From positions 62,001-126,000 of the forward strand of contig CAMPHR010000004.1 in assembly GCA_946886075.1 (NCBI GenBank): DNA of 64,000 nt, in the 5' to 3' direction. The stretch is from an uncultured Novosphingobium sp. (lineage in GTDB: Bacteria; Pseudomonadota; Alphaproteobacteria; Sphingomonadales; Sphingomonadaceae). Under the pieces are notes generated by a model, which searched no databases, was not told where the DNA came from, and saw only the letters and a list, made by a program, of their open reading frames with translations. The position numbers and the translations under genes were made by a program. Positions 16,681 to 25,218 of the stretch are shown piece after piece; position 1 is the first letter of the stretch; every line of letters starts with the position of its first letter.

Positions 16681-16747
16681 CCCACATGGGTTAGCGCCGG
16701 GAACGTAAGCACGGCAAGGCGGGTTAGAGGCTCTTGAGAAGGAGCCC

Positions 16748-17752
16748 ATGCCGAAAAGCCTCGTCCACGCCAATGACAGCCATCCGGGAATTTCACGCCG
16801 CGCCTTGAAGCGGGGCTGGGCCTATTTCCTTCCCGACGGCACCCGGATCACTGACCGGGAAGAGATCGACAGGCTGAACGCCATTGGCATGCCGCCCGCC
16901 TATCGGGATTGCTGGTTTTGCCTCAAACCCCACGGCCATATCCAGGCCACCGGCTATGACGACCGGGGCCGCAAGCAATATCGCTATCATCCCGAGTTCC
17001 GCGCCGCACGCGAGGCGGAGAAATATGGCGGCTGCGCCTTGTTCGGGCGCGCGCTCCCCCGCCTGCGCGCACGGATAGAGGCGGACCTTTCGATCCGGGG
17101 CCTGCGCAAGGAACGGACATTGGCCGCCGTCGTCCGCCTGCTCGACCTTGCCAAGGTGCGCGTCGGCAATGAACAATATGCCGCCGCCAACAAGAGCTTC
17201 GGCGCAACCACCCTGCGCCGCCGCCATGTCGATCTTCAAGGTCAAAAGCTGCGCCTGCGTTTTCGCGCGAAATCGGGCAAGGAACATGATCTGACGATCA
17301 GCGACCGCCGACTGCTCCGCTTCGTCCGAGCGATCCAGGACCTGCCGGGGCAGCATCTCTTCCAATATCTCGATGAAGAGGGGGTCGCGCGGCCGATCAC
17401 CTCCGGCGACGTCAACGCCTATATCGCAGAGGCCATGCGGCACGATTTCACGGCCAAGCATTTCCGCACCTGGGGCGCATCGACGGTCGCCTTCGAAGCG
17501 CTGGCCAGTGGCCCTGTGTCGCTTGCACAGATGGTCGCCCCGGTGGCCGAGGCCCTGGGCAATACCCCCGCCATCAGCCGCAAAAGCTATATCCATCCGG
17601 CGCTGATCGAATTGTGCAAGTCGGGACAGGATGAATGGCGCGCAGGGCTTCGCTTGCCGCGCAGTACGCGCTATCTCACCCGTTACGAACGCGGTTTGAT
17701 CGCCTTTCTGGAAGAGAATGGGGCCAGCCCCTCGCTTCCGCTGGCGGCCTGA
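16748..17752 (+). CDS. DNA topoisomerase IB
   Basis: This 334-residue bacterial type IB topoisomerase relaxes supercoils by a transient 3'-phosphotyrosyl link. Catalytic residues are visible: R138 in AKVRVGNEQ, K175 in RFRAKSGK, R240 in HFRTWGA and the nucleophile Y281 in ISRKSYIHPALIE. The N-terminal domain contains WCFCLKPHGHIQATG-like strands typical of bacterial TopIB. GAGAAGG precedes the ATG. It is complete and of usual length. Confidence 0.93.
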   Translation: MPKSLVHANDSHPGISRRALKRGWAYFLPDGTRITDREEIDRLNAIGMPPAYRDCWFCLKPHGHIQATGYDDRGRKQYRYHPEFRAAREAEKYGGCALFGRALPRLRARIEADLSIRGLRKERTLAAVVRLLDLAKVRVGNEQYAAANKSFGATTLRRRHVDLQGQKLRLRFRAKSGKEHDLTISDRRLLRFVRAIQDLPGQHLFQYLDEEGVARPITSGDVNAYIAEAMRHDFTAKHFRTWGASTVAFEALASGPVSLAQMVAPVAEALGNTPAISRKSYIHPALIELCKSGQDEWRAGLRLPRSTRYLTRYERGLIAFLEENGASPSLPLAA

Positions 17753-17778
17753 CCGCTCTTCAATTTTCAGGGACCCTC

Positions 17779-18951
17779 ATGGCTGCAAAGAAAGACCCTG
17801 CATTCACTGGTATCACCGTGCGCCCTCCGAGCCTTTCGGAAATGTGGGATGCCACGACGCATTGGTTCGCTGTCCACTCATTGCAGATCCTGATCGCGGT
17901 CGGCATCGGCATAGCCATTTATCTCGGCCTTGCCGCGCTGCGGGAGTTCGGCAAGCGGTTCAGGGGCAAGCCAGGCAGCACGCTTGGCGTCTCCAATGTC
18001 GTTGGCCGCGCCATCGCCCGGACCACCCATTTCTTCATGGCCCTTATCGCCGCGCGGCTGGTGGTGAGCTATGCCAATCCGCCGCTGATGGTGATGAAGA
18101 CGGTCGGCTTCCTCTTCACCATAGCCGCCGTTTTCCAGGCCGCCATTTGGGCGCGCGAAATCATCCTGGGCCTCGTCGAACGCAAGACGGTTGGCGAAGA
18201 CGCTCATGGCGAAACGCTAGCCAATGCGATGGGCCTGATCCGCGTGCTGGTGACCTTCGGCCTGTTCGCCATCGCCGCCGTGGTCGTGCTCGACAATCTG
18301 GGCGTCAACGTCACCGGCCTGGTCGCTGGCCTCGGCATCGGCGGCATCGCCATCGGCCTGGCGGCGCAGGGGATATTCTCGGACCTGTTCGCCGCCCTTT
18401 CGATCATCTTCGACAAGCCATTCCGCCGGGGCGAGGTGATCACCTATGACCAGACGACCGCGCGCGTGGAACGCATCGGCCTCAAGAGCACGCGCCTGCG
18501 CGCCATGTCGGGCGAGAAGAAGGTCATTTCCAACGCCAACCTGCTCCAGAAGGAGATCACCAGCTTGCAAACGCTGGAGCAGCGCCGGGTGACCTTTGCG
18601 CTCGGCATCATCTACCAGACGCCCGATGAGAAGGCCGATGCGATTCCGGCGCTGCTCGAGGACATAGTGACGGCCGAAGGCATGCACTTCGTCAATGCGG
18701 GCTTGGTGCGTTTCGGCGCGAGCTCGCTGGATTATGAACTCAATTTCGACGTGCCCTATCCGGACAAGCATGACTATTTCCAGTCGCGCCACCGCATCGG
18801 CCTCGCCATCTGGAAGCGTTTCAAGGCGGAGGGCATCGAATTTGCCTATCCCACCCAGACCAGCTTCACCGCCGCGCCGGACGGGCGGACGATCATGCCC
18901 TATCCCGATCCGATCCATATCGATCATGAAGGGGACGCGCGGCTCACCTGA
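17779..18951 (+). CDS. MscS family mechanosensitive ion channel
   Basis: This 390-residue inner-membrane channel has N-terminal TM helices (about 35-55, 80-100, 105-125, 150-170). The pore helix TM3 has the Gly/Ala pattern LVAGLGIGGIAIGLAAQ, followed by the MscS beta domain (FDKPFRRGEVITYD) and the mixed C-terminal domain. The gene opens osmotic-release channels under hypo-osmotic shock. The ATG at 17779 was chosen because it gives MAAKKDPAFTGITVRPPSLS with no missing family segment. It follows topoisomerase IB by 26 bp. Confidence 0.88.
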   Translation: MAAKKDPAFTGITVRPPSLSEMWDATTHWFAVHSLQILIAVGIGIAIYLGLAALREFGKRFRGKPGSTLGVSNVVGRAIARTTHFFMALIAARLVVSYANPPLMVMKTVGFLFTIAAVFQAAIWAREIILGLVERKTVGEDAHGETLANAMGLIRVLVTFGLFAIAAVVVLDNLGVNVTGLVAGLGIGGIAIGLAAQGIFSDLFAALSIIFDKPFRRGEVITYDQTTARVERIGLKSTRLRAMSGEKKVISNANLLQKEITSLQTLEQRRVTFALGIIYQTPDEKADAIPALLEDIVTAEGMHFVNAGLVRFGASSLDYELNFDVPYPDKHDYFQSRHRIGLAIWKRFKAEGIEFAYPTQTSFTAAPDGRTIMPYPDPIHIDHEGDARLT

Positions 18952-19039
18952 ACGGGTTTTCGATTCGCTTCATCCACCCCTCGCTTGCCTCGGCCCTGTC
19001 AGCGGGTCAGGCAGCGGCCATATCGATTGGGGATGTAAG

Positions 19040-19438
19040 ATGATTGCACGCGTGACACTCGCCGCCGCCGCATTGGCCGGATCGCTCGCCCTCGCTCCCG
19101 CCGCCTATGCCGAGGGGCTGGGAGCCGAGGCCAATTACGGCCGGGCAAACGGCCATTGGGGCACGGAAATGGGCGCGGGCTATGCGCTGGACGTGGCGGG
19201 GTTCAGCCTGACGCCGGGCGCTGGCGTCTATCTGCGCGGTGGCGCGACGAAGCTTTACGGGCGGGTCGAGGCGACCTACAGCCTGCCCGCCTTCGCGACG
19301 ATCGGCGCTGGCGTGCGCTTTAGCGGCGACAATGCCCGGCCCTACGCCACCATCGCGATGCCGATCCTTCCCAAGCTGCGGGTGAAGGGCAATGTCGGCC
19401 CCAAATATTATACAGCGGGCCTGACGCTCGGCTACTGA
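19040..19438 (+). CDS. Exported protein, probable small outer-membrane beta-barrel-like protein
   Basis: This 132-residue protein has a clear signal peptide (MIARVTLAAAALAGSLALAP, cut after AYA). The mature chain consists of short alternating-hydrophobicity strands rich in Gly, Tyr and Ala (GAGYALDVAGFSLTPGAGVY, AGLTLGY), and it ends in an aromatic residue as many outer-membrane strands do. It resembles small sphingomonad YiaD-like or porin-like hypotheticals. No function is recognised. Its 3' end overlaps the convergent epimerase gene by 7 bp. Confidence 0.7.
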   Translation: MIARVTLAAAALAGSLALAPAAYAEGLGAEANYGRANGHWGTEMGAGYALDVAGFSLTPGAGVYLRGGATKLYGRVEATYSLPAFATIGAGVRFSGDNARPYATIAMPILPKLRVKGNVGPKYYTAGLTLGY

Positions 19439-20409
19439 CCCATGCCCCAAAGGCTTCCGGGTTGTAGCAGGCCATCCTGCAAGGACAGGCCGCCCTCCCG
19501 GTCCTTGGCCAGCAACAGCGCGCCGTCCAGGTCGATCCAGTCGGCGCCTTGCGCCACCAGCGCTGCGGGCGCGATGCCGAGTGACGTGCTGAGCATGCAA
19601 CCCACCATGATGCGGAAGCCGCGTTCGCGCGCGGCACGGGCGAGGGCCAGCGCCTCCGTCAGCCCGCCCGCCTTGTCGAGCTTGATGTTGACCGCGTCGA
19701 AGTCACCGAGGCGATCGAGGTCAGCGCGCGTATGGCAGCTTTCATCGGCGCAAAGCGGCACTGGCGCCCTGACGCCTGCCAGCCTGTCTTCACGCCCATG
19801 AAAAACCGGCTGCTCCACCATCTCCACGCCAAACGCCGCGAGCGCCTTTGCCTCGGCCGCGATATCGAGATCGTGCCAGCTTTCGTTCGCGTCCACGATC
19901 AGCCGCGCGCCCGGCGCACCGGCCCGAACCGCCGCAATCCGTTCCCGATCGCCTTCTCCAGTCAGCTTGCATTTCAGCAGGGCAAAGCCCCTCCCCGCAG
20001 CAGCGCGCGCATCCTGCTCCATCTGGGCGGGGTCATTGAGGCTGATGGTGAAGGCAGTCGCAAGCGGCGCAGGCGGCTGCATGCCCGCCAGCGTCCAGAC
20101 CGGAACGCCCGCCTGGCGCGCTTCCAAATCCCAAAGTGCGCAGTCGAGCGCATTGCGGGCAGCGCCGCGCGGCATCGCTTCCAGCAGCGCCTCACGCTCC
20201 AGCGGCCCTTGATAGGCGTTGATGGCAGCGGCACAGGCCTCCGCCGTCTCCCCCTCATAATAGATGGGCGTACCCTCGCCCCGGCCCACATGCTGCCCGT
20301 CGCCCACGGTGCAAACCACCACATCGACCGACGTCTTTGCGCCCCGGCTGATGATGAAGGCGCCAGCGACTGGCCAGCGTTCGACGGTGGCGGAAATTAT
20401 GTGGTTCAT
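19432..20409 (-). CDS. Dipeptide epimerase (L-Ala-D/L-Glu epimerase type, enolase superfamily)
   Basis: This 325-residue muconate-lactonising-group enolase enzyme has acid/base lysines in KCKLTG (K146/K148) and NIKLDKAGG (K243/K246). The metal ligands are D173 in VDANESW, E199 in MVEQPV and D222 in CADESCHT. This set fits L-Ala-D/L-Glu epimerases, which salvage murein peptides. The substrate within the dipeptide epimerase group cannot be fixed from sequence alone. ATG 20409 was chosen with CAGGAA upstream and the family start MNHIISATVERWPVAG. Length is normal. Confidence 0.85.
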   Translation of the reverse strand: MNHIISATVERWPVAGAFIISRGAKTSVDVVVCTVGDGQHVGRGEGTPIYYEGETAEACAAAINAYQGPLEREALLEAMPRGAARNALDCALWDLEARQAGVPVWTLAGMQPPAPLATAFTISLNDPAQMEQDARAAAGRGFALLKCKLTGEGDRERIAAVRAGAPGARLIVDANESWHDLDIAAEAKALAAFGVEMVEQPVFHGREDRLAGVRAPVPLCADESCHTRADLDRLGDFDAVNIKLDKAGGLTEALALARAARERGFRIMVGCMLSTSLGIAPAALVAQGADWIDLDGALLLAKDREGGLSLQDGLLQPGSLWGMGQ

Positions 20410-20513
20410 CGGCGTTTCCTGAGCGGCGGAACAAGGAGCGGACATAAGCTCTATGCGAAAATCGCGCAGCGCCGCATAGTCCCGCCGGAATCTAATATGA
20501 GGATGGGTGCATC

Positions 20514-21800
20514 GTGACCTCCCGCGAATTGACTGGTTTTTTTCCCCTGGCAGAGCAGGAGGGCGGGACTGCACAGCGCCGCATGTCCGACATGGCATGG
20601 CGCATCGGCTTTGGCGCGATCAGCTGGCCCTGGCTGCTCGCCAGCCTGTCGGGCGGTTGCAAGGCGGATAAACGCGCGTTGCTGGACGACCTGAAGCTGC
20701 CGCATGACGCGCTTCCGCATCTTGGCAGCTGGAAGGCCGATGTCGGTTTCCTGCGGCATATCGTGCGCGAGATTGCGCGGCTGCGCCCTGCGCAGGTGGT
20801 GGAGCTGGGCGCAGGCGCGTCTACCTTGGTCGCGGCCAAAGCGCTGGCAATGCATGGTGGTGGCCGCCTGACCAGCTTTGATCAGCATGGCGGCTTTGTC
20901 GATGCGACGCGGACATGGCTTTCCGATCATGGACTGCAAGTCGATCTGCGTCATGCGCCGCTTTCGTCGGAGAGCAATGATTGGCCAGGACGCTGGTATG
21001 CGCTGGATGATCTGCCCGAGCGCATCGACCTGCTGATCATCGACGGGCCGCCCTGGTCGGTCCATCCGCTGGTGCGGGGCGCAGCGGACAGCCTGTTCGC
21101 GCGCCTGTCGCCCAACGCCGTTGTCCTGCTGGATGATGCCGCGCGGCCGGGCGAGCGGATCGTCGCGCAACGTTGGCGCCAGCGCTGGCCGCATATCGAC
21201 TTTCGCCTAATGCATGACGGCACCAAGGGGACGCTGGTGGGCCGCAGGCGCGACACGTCGATCCCTGTCGCCAATGATAATGACGGCGGTCGTGGATGGC
21301 AGCATCTGCGCCGCACCGCCGCGATCGCCGCTCTGCTCGCAACCGGCTGGATCGCGCGCGGCGCGCTGGGCGAATTTCCGCAGGCGGCGCAGGCCAGCCC
21401 CTTCCTTGACGAAGCGGCGGCATCCCATCGCGCCGGACTGTTACGCCAGAACATGGCGTCTCAGGTGGAGAGCGCGACCCTCAACAGCGAAGAGATACGC
21501 CGGTCGACCGGCATCGTCCTCCCCTCCTTCCCGCGCAGCTGGCGTGTCACGGACGTACAGCTTTTCCCGACGCCCGACAGTCCGGCCATCGCCATTTCGA
21601 TCGTCACTCCAGAGGGCGAGCAGCTTTCCTTCTTCGCCGACAAGGCCGAGACCCCCGCCGAAACACATCCCCTGATCGCCCGGCGCGCGACGGACATCAT
21701 CGCCTATTGGGAAGCGGGAGACATGGCTTACGCCCTCACCGGCCGCACGGCTGCGCGCCGCATCATGACGTTGGCGGCGGAGATCGCCCCTTCCAGCTGA
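20514..21800 (+). CDS. Class I SAM methyltransferase fused to a TM anti-sigma-like C-terminal domain
   Basis: This 428-residue protein appears to have two parts. Residues 75-245 form a Rossmann methyltransferase of the MTase_24 kind: motif I VVELGAGAST (95-104), SFDQHGGF (121-128), IDLLIIDGPPW (171-181) and VVLLDDAARPGE. A basic linker follows, then one TM helix (about 267-283). An extracytoplasmic domain (about 295-428) has STGIVLPSFPRSWRVTDVQLFP and a YWEAGDMAYALTG-type end, which I recognise from sphingomonad anti-sigma factors. The usual zinc-binding N-terminal part of those proteins is absent. The start is GTG 20514 with TGAGG upstream. No sigma factor gene is nearby. Confidence 0.65.
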   Translation: MTSRELTGFFPLAEQEGGTAQRRMSDMAWRIGFGAISWPWLLASLSGGCKADKRALLDDLKLPHDALPHLGSWKADVGFLRHIVREIARLRPAQVVELGAGASTLVAAKALAMHGGGRLTSFDQHGGFVDATRTWLSDHGLQVDLRHAPLSSESNDWPGRWYALDDLPERIDLLIIDGPPWSVHPLVRGAADSLFARLSPNAVVLLDDAARPGERIVAQRWRQRWPHIDFRLMHDGTKGTLVGRRRDTSIPVANDNDGGRGWQHLRRTAAIAALLATGWIARGALGEFPQAAQASPFLDEAAASHRAGLLRQNMASQVESATLNSEEIRRSTGIVLPSFPRSWRVTDVQLFPTPDSPAIAISIVTPEGEQLSFFADKAETPAETHPLIARRATDIIAYWEAGDMAYALTGRTAARRIMTLAAEIAPSS

Positions 21801-21856
21801 ACCTCCACCGCTGATCCTCGTTGAGGCTTGGCCTGGGGACTGCTAAGCGCGCGCCC

Positions 21857-23644
21857 ATGCAAGATGCGGAACAGTCCATGCCGCGCGACGGCGCGCGTTC
21901 GTCCCTTGGCAGCCTCGCCATGCTGTGGCGCTTTGCCGCGCGCTATCCCGGCCGCATCGCAGCCGCGCTCGCCGCGCTCATCGTCTCGTCCGCCGCGACG
22001 CTCGCCATTCCCAGCGGCTTCCGCCTGGTCATCGATCGCGGCTTCATGGGCGGCGGCGACATCAGCCGCTGGTTCCAATATCTGTTGCTGATCGTGATTA
22101 TCCTGGCGCTCGCCACGGCGGCGCGCTTCTACTTCGTATCCTGGATCGGCGAGCGCGTCGTCGCCGACATCCGGTCAGCGACCCAGGCCAATCTGCTGCG
22201 CCTGGAACCACGCTTCTTCGAAGAGAACCGCCCTTCTGAAATCGCGTCCCGCATGACCGCGGACACAGCGATCATCGATCAGATTGTCGGCTCCACCGTA
22301 TCCGTCGCCTTGCGCAATCTCGTCACCGGGGTCGGCGGGCTCATCTACCTGTTCGCGCTGGCGCCCAAGCTCGCGGGCCTGCTGATACTCGGCATCCCCA
22401 TCATCCTCGTCGTGATCATCAGCCTCGGCCGCCGCGTCCGGCTTCTCTCCCGCGCCAGCCAGGACAGGCTCGCCGCCGTCGGCAGCGTCACCTCCGAAGT
22501 GCTGGGAGCCATGAAGATCGTTCAGGCATTCGGGCAGGAAGCGCGCGAATCCGCCCGCTTCGACGCGACTGTCGAAGCCGGTTTTGCAACGGCGCGCCGC
22601 CGCATCCTCCTTCGGACCGCCATGACCGCCGTCGTCATCGCGCTGGTCTTCGGATCGATCACGGCGGTGATGTGGCAAGGCGCGCTGGATGTCGCAGCCG
22701 GCAGGCTTTCAGGTGGCAGCATCGCGGCCTTTGTCCTCACCGGGGGATTGGTTGCTGGAGCCTTTGGCGCGCTTTCCGAGACCTGGGGCGACCTCCTCCG
22801 GGGCGCGGGCGCGGCGAGCCGCTTGCACGAGCTTATGACCGCCAGGCCCGAGATCGTCGCACCGGCCGCTCCCAAGCCGATCCCGCAACTGCCGCAGGGC
22901 GCCCAACTCCAATTTGACGAGGTGCATTTCAGCTACCCCACCCGTCCTGATGAAGCGGCGCTGCACGGCATATCGATCGACATTGCAGCAGGCGAAACGG
23001 TGGCGATCGTCGGGCCTTCGGGCGCTGGCAAGTCGACGCTGATCCAGTTGGCGCTGCGCTTCTATGATCCCGATGCCGGTGAGATCCGGCTGAACGGCGT
23101 CCCTTTGCGACAAGCGGACCCGGCGGCGGTTCGTGACCTGATGGCGATGGTGCCTCAGGACAGCGTGATCTTCGCCGCTTCAGCACGGGACAATATGCGC
23201 TTTGGCCGCTGGGACGCGTCGGATGAGGAGATTTGGGAAGCTGCACGCGCGGCGAATGCGGAAGCGTTCCTTCGGGCTCTTCCCCAAGGGCTCGATACCT
23301 TCTTGGGCGAAGGGGGTGCGCGGCTGTCGGGAGGGCAAAGGCAACGGCTGTCGATCGCCCGCGCCCTGTTAAGGAATGCGCCTATCCTGTTGCTGGACGA
23401 AGCCACATCCGCTTTGGACGCGGAATCGGAGCGGCTGGTTCAGGACGCCCTGACGCGACTGATGAAGGGTCGCACGACGATCGTCATCGCTCATCGGCTG
23501 GCCACTGTTCGCGCAGCCGATCGGATCATCGTGCTGGATGAAGGGCGGGTGGTCGAGCAAGGTAACCATGCTGCCCTCATGGCGGAGAAGGGCCTGTACG
23601 CCCGGTTGGCAAGCCTTCAATTCCAGGATATCCCGGCGGCCTGA
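21857..23644 (+). CDS. ABC exporter, fused permease and ATPase (MsbA-related)
   Basis: This 595-residue half-transporter has six TM helices in residues 20-310, including the coupling-helix text ANLLRLEPRFFEENR. The nucleotide-binding domain has Walker A GPSGAGKST, Q-loop MVPQDSVIF, signature LSGGQRQRLS, Walker B ILLLDEATSALD and H-loop IVIAHRLATV. It fits the MsbA-related lipid/drug exporter group common in Alphaproteobacteria. ATG 21857 was preferred over an upstream TTG because it gives the family-like start MQDAEQSMPRDG. The substrate is unknown. Confidence 0.9.
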   Translation: MQDAEQSMPRDGARSSLGSLAMLWRFAARYPGRIAAALAALIVSSAATLAIPSGFRLVIDRGFMGGGDISRWFQYLLLIVIILALATAARFYFVSWIGERVVADIRSATQANLLRLEPRFFEENRPSEIASRMTADTAIIDQIVGSTVSVALRNLVTGVGGLIYLFALAPKLAGLLILGIPIILVVIISLGRRVRLLSRASQDRLAAVGSVTSEVLGAMKIVQAFGQEARESARFDATVEAGFATARRRILLRTAMTAVVIALVFGSITAVMWQGALDVAAGRLSGGSIAAFVLTGGLVAGAFGALSETWGDLLRGAGAASRLHELMTARPEIVAPAAPKPIPQLPQGAQLQFDEVHFSYPTRPDEAALHGISIDIAAGETVAIVGPSGAGKSTLIQLALRFYDPDAGEIRLNGVPLRQADPAAVRDLMAMVPQDSVIFAASARDNMRFGRWDASDEEIWEAARAANAEAFLRALPQGLDTFLGEGGARLSGGQRQRLSIARALLRNAPILLLDEATSALDAESERLVQDALTRLMKGRTTIVIAHRLATVRAADRIIVLDEGRVVEQGNHAALMAEKGLYARLASLQFQDIPAA

Positions 23645-23666
23645 AAACGTCCGCCATGTGCCAAGC

Positions 23667-23990
23667 TTATTGGCTTATCCGGACGATATGATCGAGGATG
23701 GCGGGGTGCAGCGCCCGTTCGAACTGGCAGCCCGCCTCATGACCGCGGGTCCAAAGGACCTGAGCGCGGCGCCCTTCAAAGCCCGGCAACATCACCCACA
23801 GGCAATCGCCCGCGGCGAGCTTCATGAAGCTTTGCAGACGGAAACCGGTGACGGAAAGATCGGCGACGTGGCTTTTGAACCACGTCTCGCCCGGCCGCCT
23901 CACCTTTACCGAGACCTGGGCATAGCGCCGTTCAGCCAGGCGCTCGCCCTTCTCACCAGCTTCTATCCGAAATTCTGCGCCCATGTTCAC
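23667..23990 (-). CDS. PilZ domain protein
   Basis: This 107-residue single-domain PilZ protein has the c-di-GMP binding elements ERRYAQVSVKV (the R-x-x-x-R-like arm) and DLSVTGFRL (D/N-x-S-x-x-G). The first codon is GTG 23990 with AAGGGA 8 bp upstream; an ATG two codons in (23984) is the alternative. The window also encodes a diguanylate cyclase at 31228 and a second PilZ at 47748, so c-di-GMP signalling is well represented. The effector target is unknown. Confidence 0.8.
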   Translation of the reverse strand: MNMGAEFRIEAGEKGERLAERRYAQVSVKVRRPGETWFKSHVADLSVTGFRLQSFMKLAAGDCLWVMLPGFEGRRAQVLWTRGHEAGCQFERALHPAILDHIVRISQ

Positions 23991-24052
23991 ACGCGTCCCT
24001 TGCGGCGCATTCTCATCGATTGCGGTTAAGAACTGCTAAATATGGCGCGCGC

Positions 24053-24081
24053 AAAAAAAGGGCCGCCGGAGCGACCCTTTT
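24053..24081 (-). terminator. Intrinsic terminator of the tonB-exbBDD genes
   Basis: On the minus strand, AAAAGGGTCGC, loop TCC, GGCGGCCC and a run of seven T residues form a stem with one G-U pair plus U-tract. It lies about 95 bp beyond the stop of the last exbD gene. Confidence 0.75.
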
Positions 24082-24173
24082 CAATTGCCAAAAGCTGATT
24101 GCGTCACCCCAGCCCGCGCCCGGAAACGGGAAGTCGAACATTCCCGGCCAGACGGCGGCGGCGTAGCCAGCCT

Positions 24174-24596
24174 TTAGAAATTTCCATATTGTTCGTTGCC
24201 GACGAAGCCGAGCTTCGTGACGCCAGCGCGCTTGATTTCCGCCAGCACCTCATCGACCGTCACATAGCGGGTGGCCGCATTCGGCTGGAACTGCAGTTCG
24301 GGTTCGACCGGCAAACGCAGCGACTGCTGCAGATACTGACGCAGGGTCAGCAGGTCGATGGCCGAACCGTTCCAGGTGATGATACCACCGGCATCAATCG
24401 CGACCTTGTTCTTGACAGGGTCGATGACGCTGTCGGTCGGCGGCGCGTTCTGCGGCAGGTCGATCTTGACCGCGTGGGTCTGGATCGGGATCGTGATGAT
24501 GAACATGATGAGGAGAACGAGCATGACGTCGATCAACGGCGTCGTGTTCATTTCCATCATCGGCTCGCCATCATCTTTTCCGGCGCTCATTGCCAT
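24174..24596 (-). CDS. exbD: ExbD/TolR family biopolymer transport protein (second copy)
   Basis: This 140-residue protein has a short cytosolic start (MAMSAGKDDGEPMMEMNTTP). A single TM helix carries the key proton-path aspartate in PLIDVMLVLLIMFIIT, and a periplasmic ExbD domain follows. It works with ExbB as the proton-driven motor that energises TonB. AGGAG lies 9 bp before the ATG. It is the last gene of a tonB-exbB-exbD-exbD cluster and 20 bp downstream of the first exbD. Confidence 0.92.
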   Translation of the reverse strand: MAMSAGKDDGEPMMEMNTTPLIDVMLVLLIMFIITIPIQTHAVKIDLPQNAPPTDSVIDPVKNKVAIDAGGIITWNGSAIDLLTLRQYLQQSLRLPVEPELQFQPNAATRYVTVDEVLAEIKRAGVTKLGFVGNEQYGNF

Positions 24597-24616
24597 GGGG
24601 CGATACTCCTAAAAAC

Positions 24617-25105
24617 TTACAGCCGCTGCGTCTGCGAACCCGGTTCGGGTTCGGAGATGAAGCCGACCTTCGGGAAACCGGCGCGCTGCATCGTGTAGAT
24701 GGTGCCGCCGATGCACCGGTAAGGCGTATTGATGTCGCCGCGGATATGCACTTCGGGCAGATCCTCGGGCGTCAGGTTTTCAACGCCGCCCGCTTTCTTG
24801 ATGTCTGCTTCAAGCTTCGCGACCGCGCGGTCGAGCAGCTCGTCCGAAGACACCTTGGTCAGGTTCCAGTAAACCGCGCAGCTGCCGTCTCCGGCTTGCG
24901 TGATCGACAGCGAAACATTCTCCGGCTTCGTCGTCGTCGGCTCGAACGCGACCTTGGGGAGCTGCAGCTGAACCGTCTGGACGACGACCGGGACCGCGAT
25001 GAGGAAGATGATGAGCAACACCAGCATGACGTCGACGAGCGGCGTCGTGTTGATGTCGGACATCGGCTTGTCATCACCGCCGTCGGAGCCAACACTCATT
25101 GCCAT
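24617..25105 (-). CDS. exbD: ExbD/TolR family biopolymer transport protein (first copy)
   Basis: This 162-residue ExbD has the TM segment INTTPLVDVMLVLLIIFLIA containing the conserved Asp. Its periplasmic domain is about 20 residues longer than that of the second copy. It has two cysteines, one in GDGSCAVYW and one in YRCIGGT, which could form a disulfide. Two different ExbD proteins beside one ExbB is a known arrangement in TonB-rich bacteria such as Xanthomonas, where the second ExbD serves particular receptors. Confidence 0.92.
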   Translation of the reverse strand: MAMSVGSDGGDDKPMSDINTTPLVDVMLVLLIIFLIAVPVVVQTVQLQLPKVAFEPTTTKPENVSLSITQAGDGSCAVYWNLTKVSSDELLDRAVAKLEADIKKAGGVENLTPEDLPEVHIRGDINTPYRCIGGTIYTMQRAGFPKVGFISEPEPGSQTQRL

Positions 25106-25218
25106 TGATTAATTTCCTAACATGCGTGTCGATGGTGCCCCATCATTCGGGGCCCATGGCCGGTGGGGAAACAGCAGTCGCAGCCGTCCACTGATCCCGC
25201 ACCGGCTCCTTGACCCAA

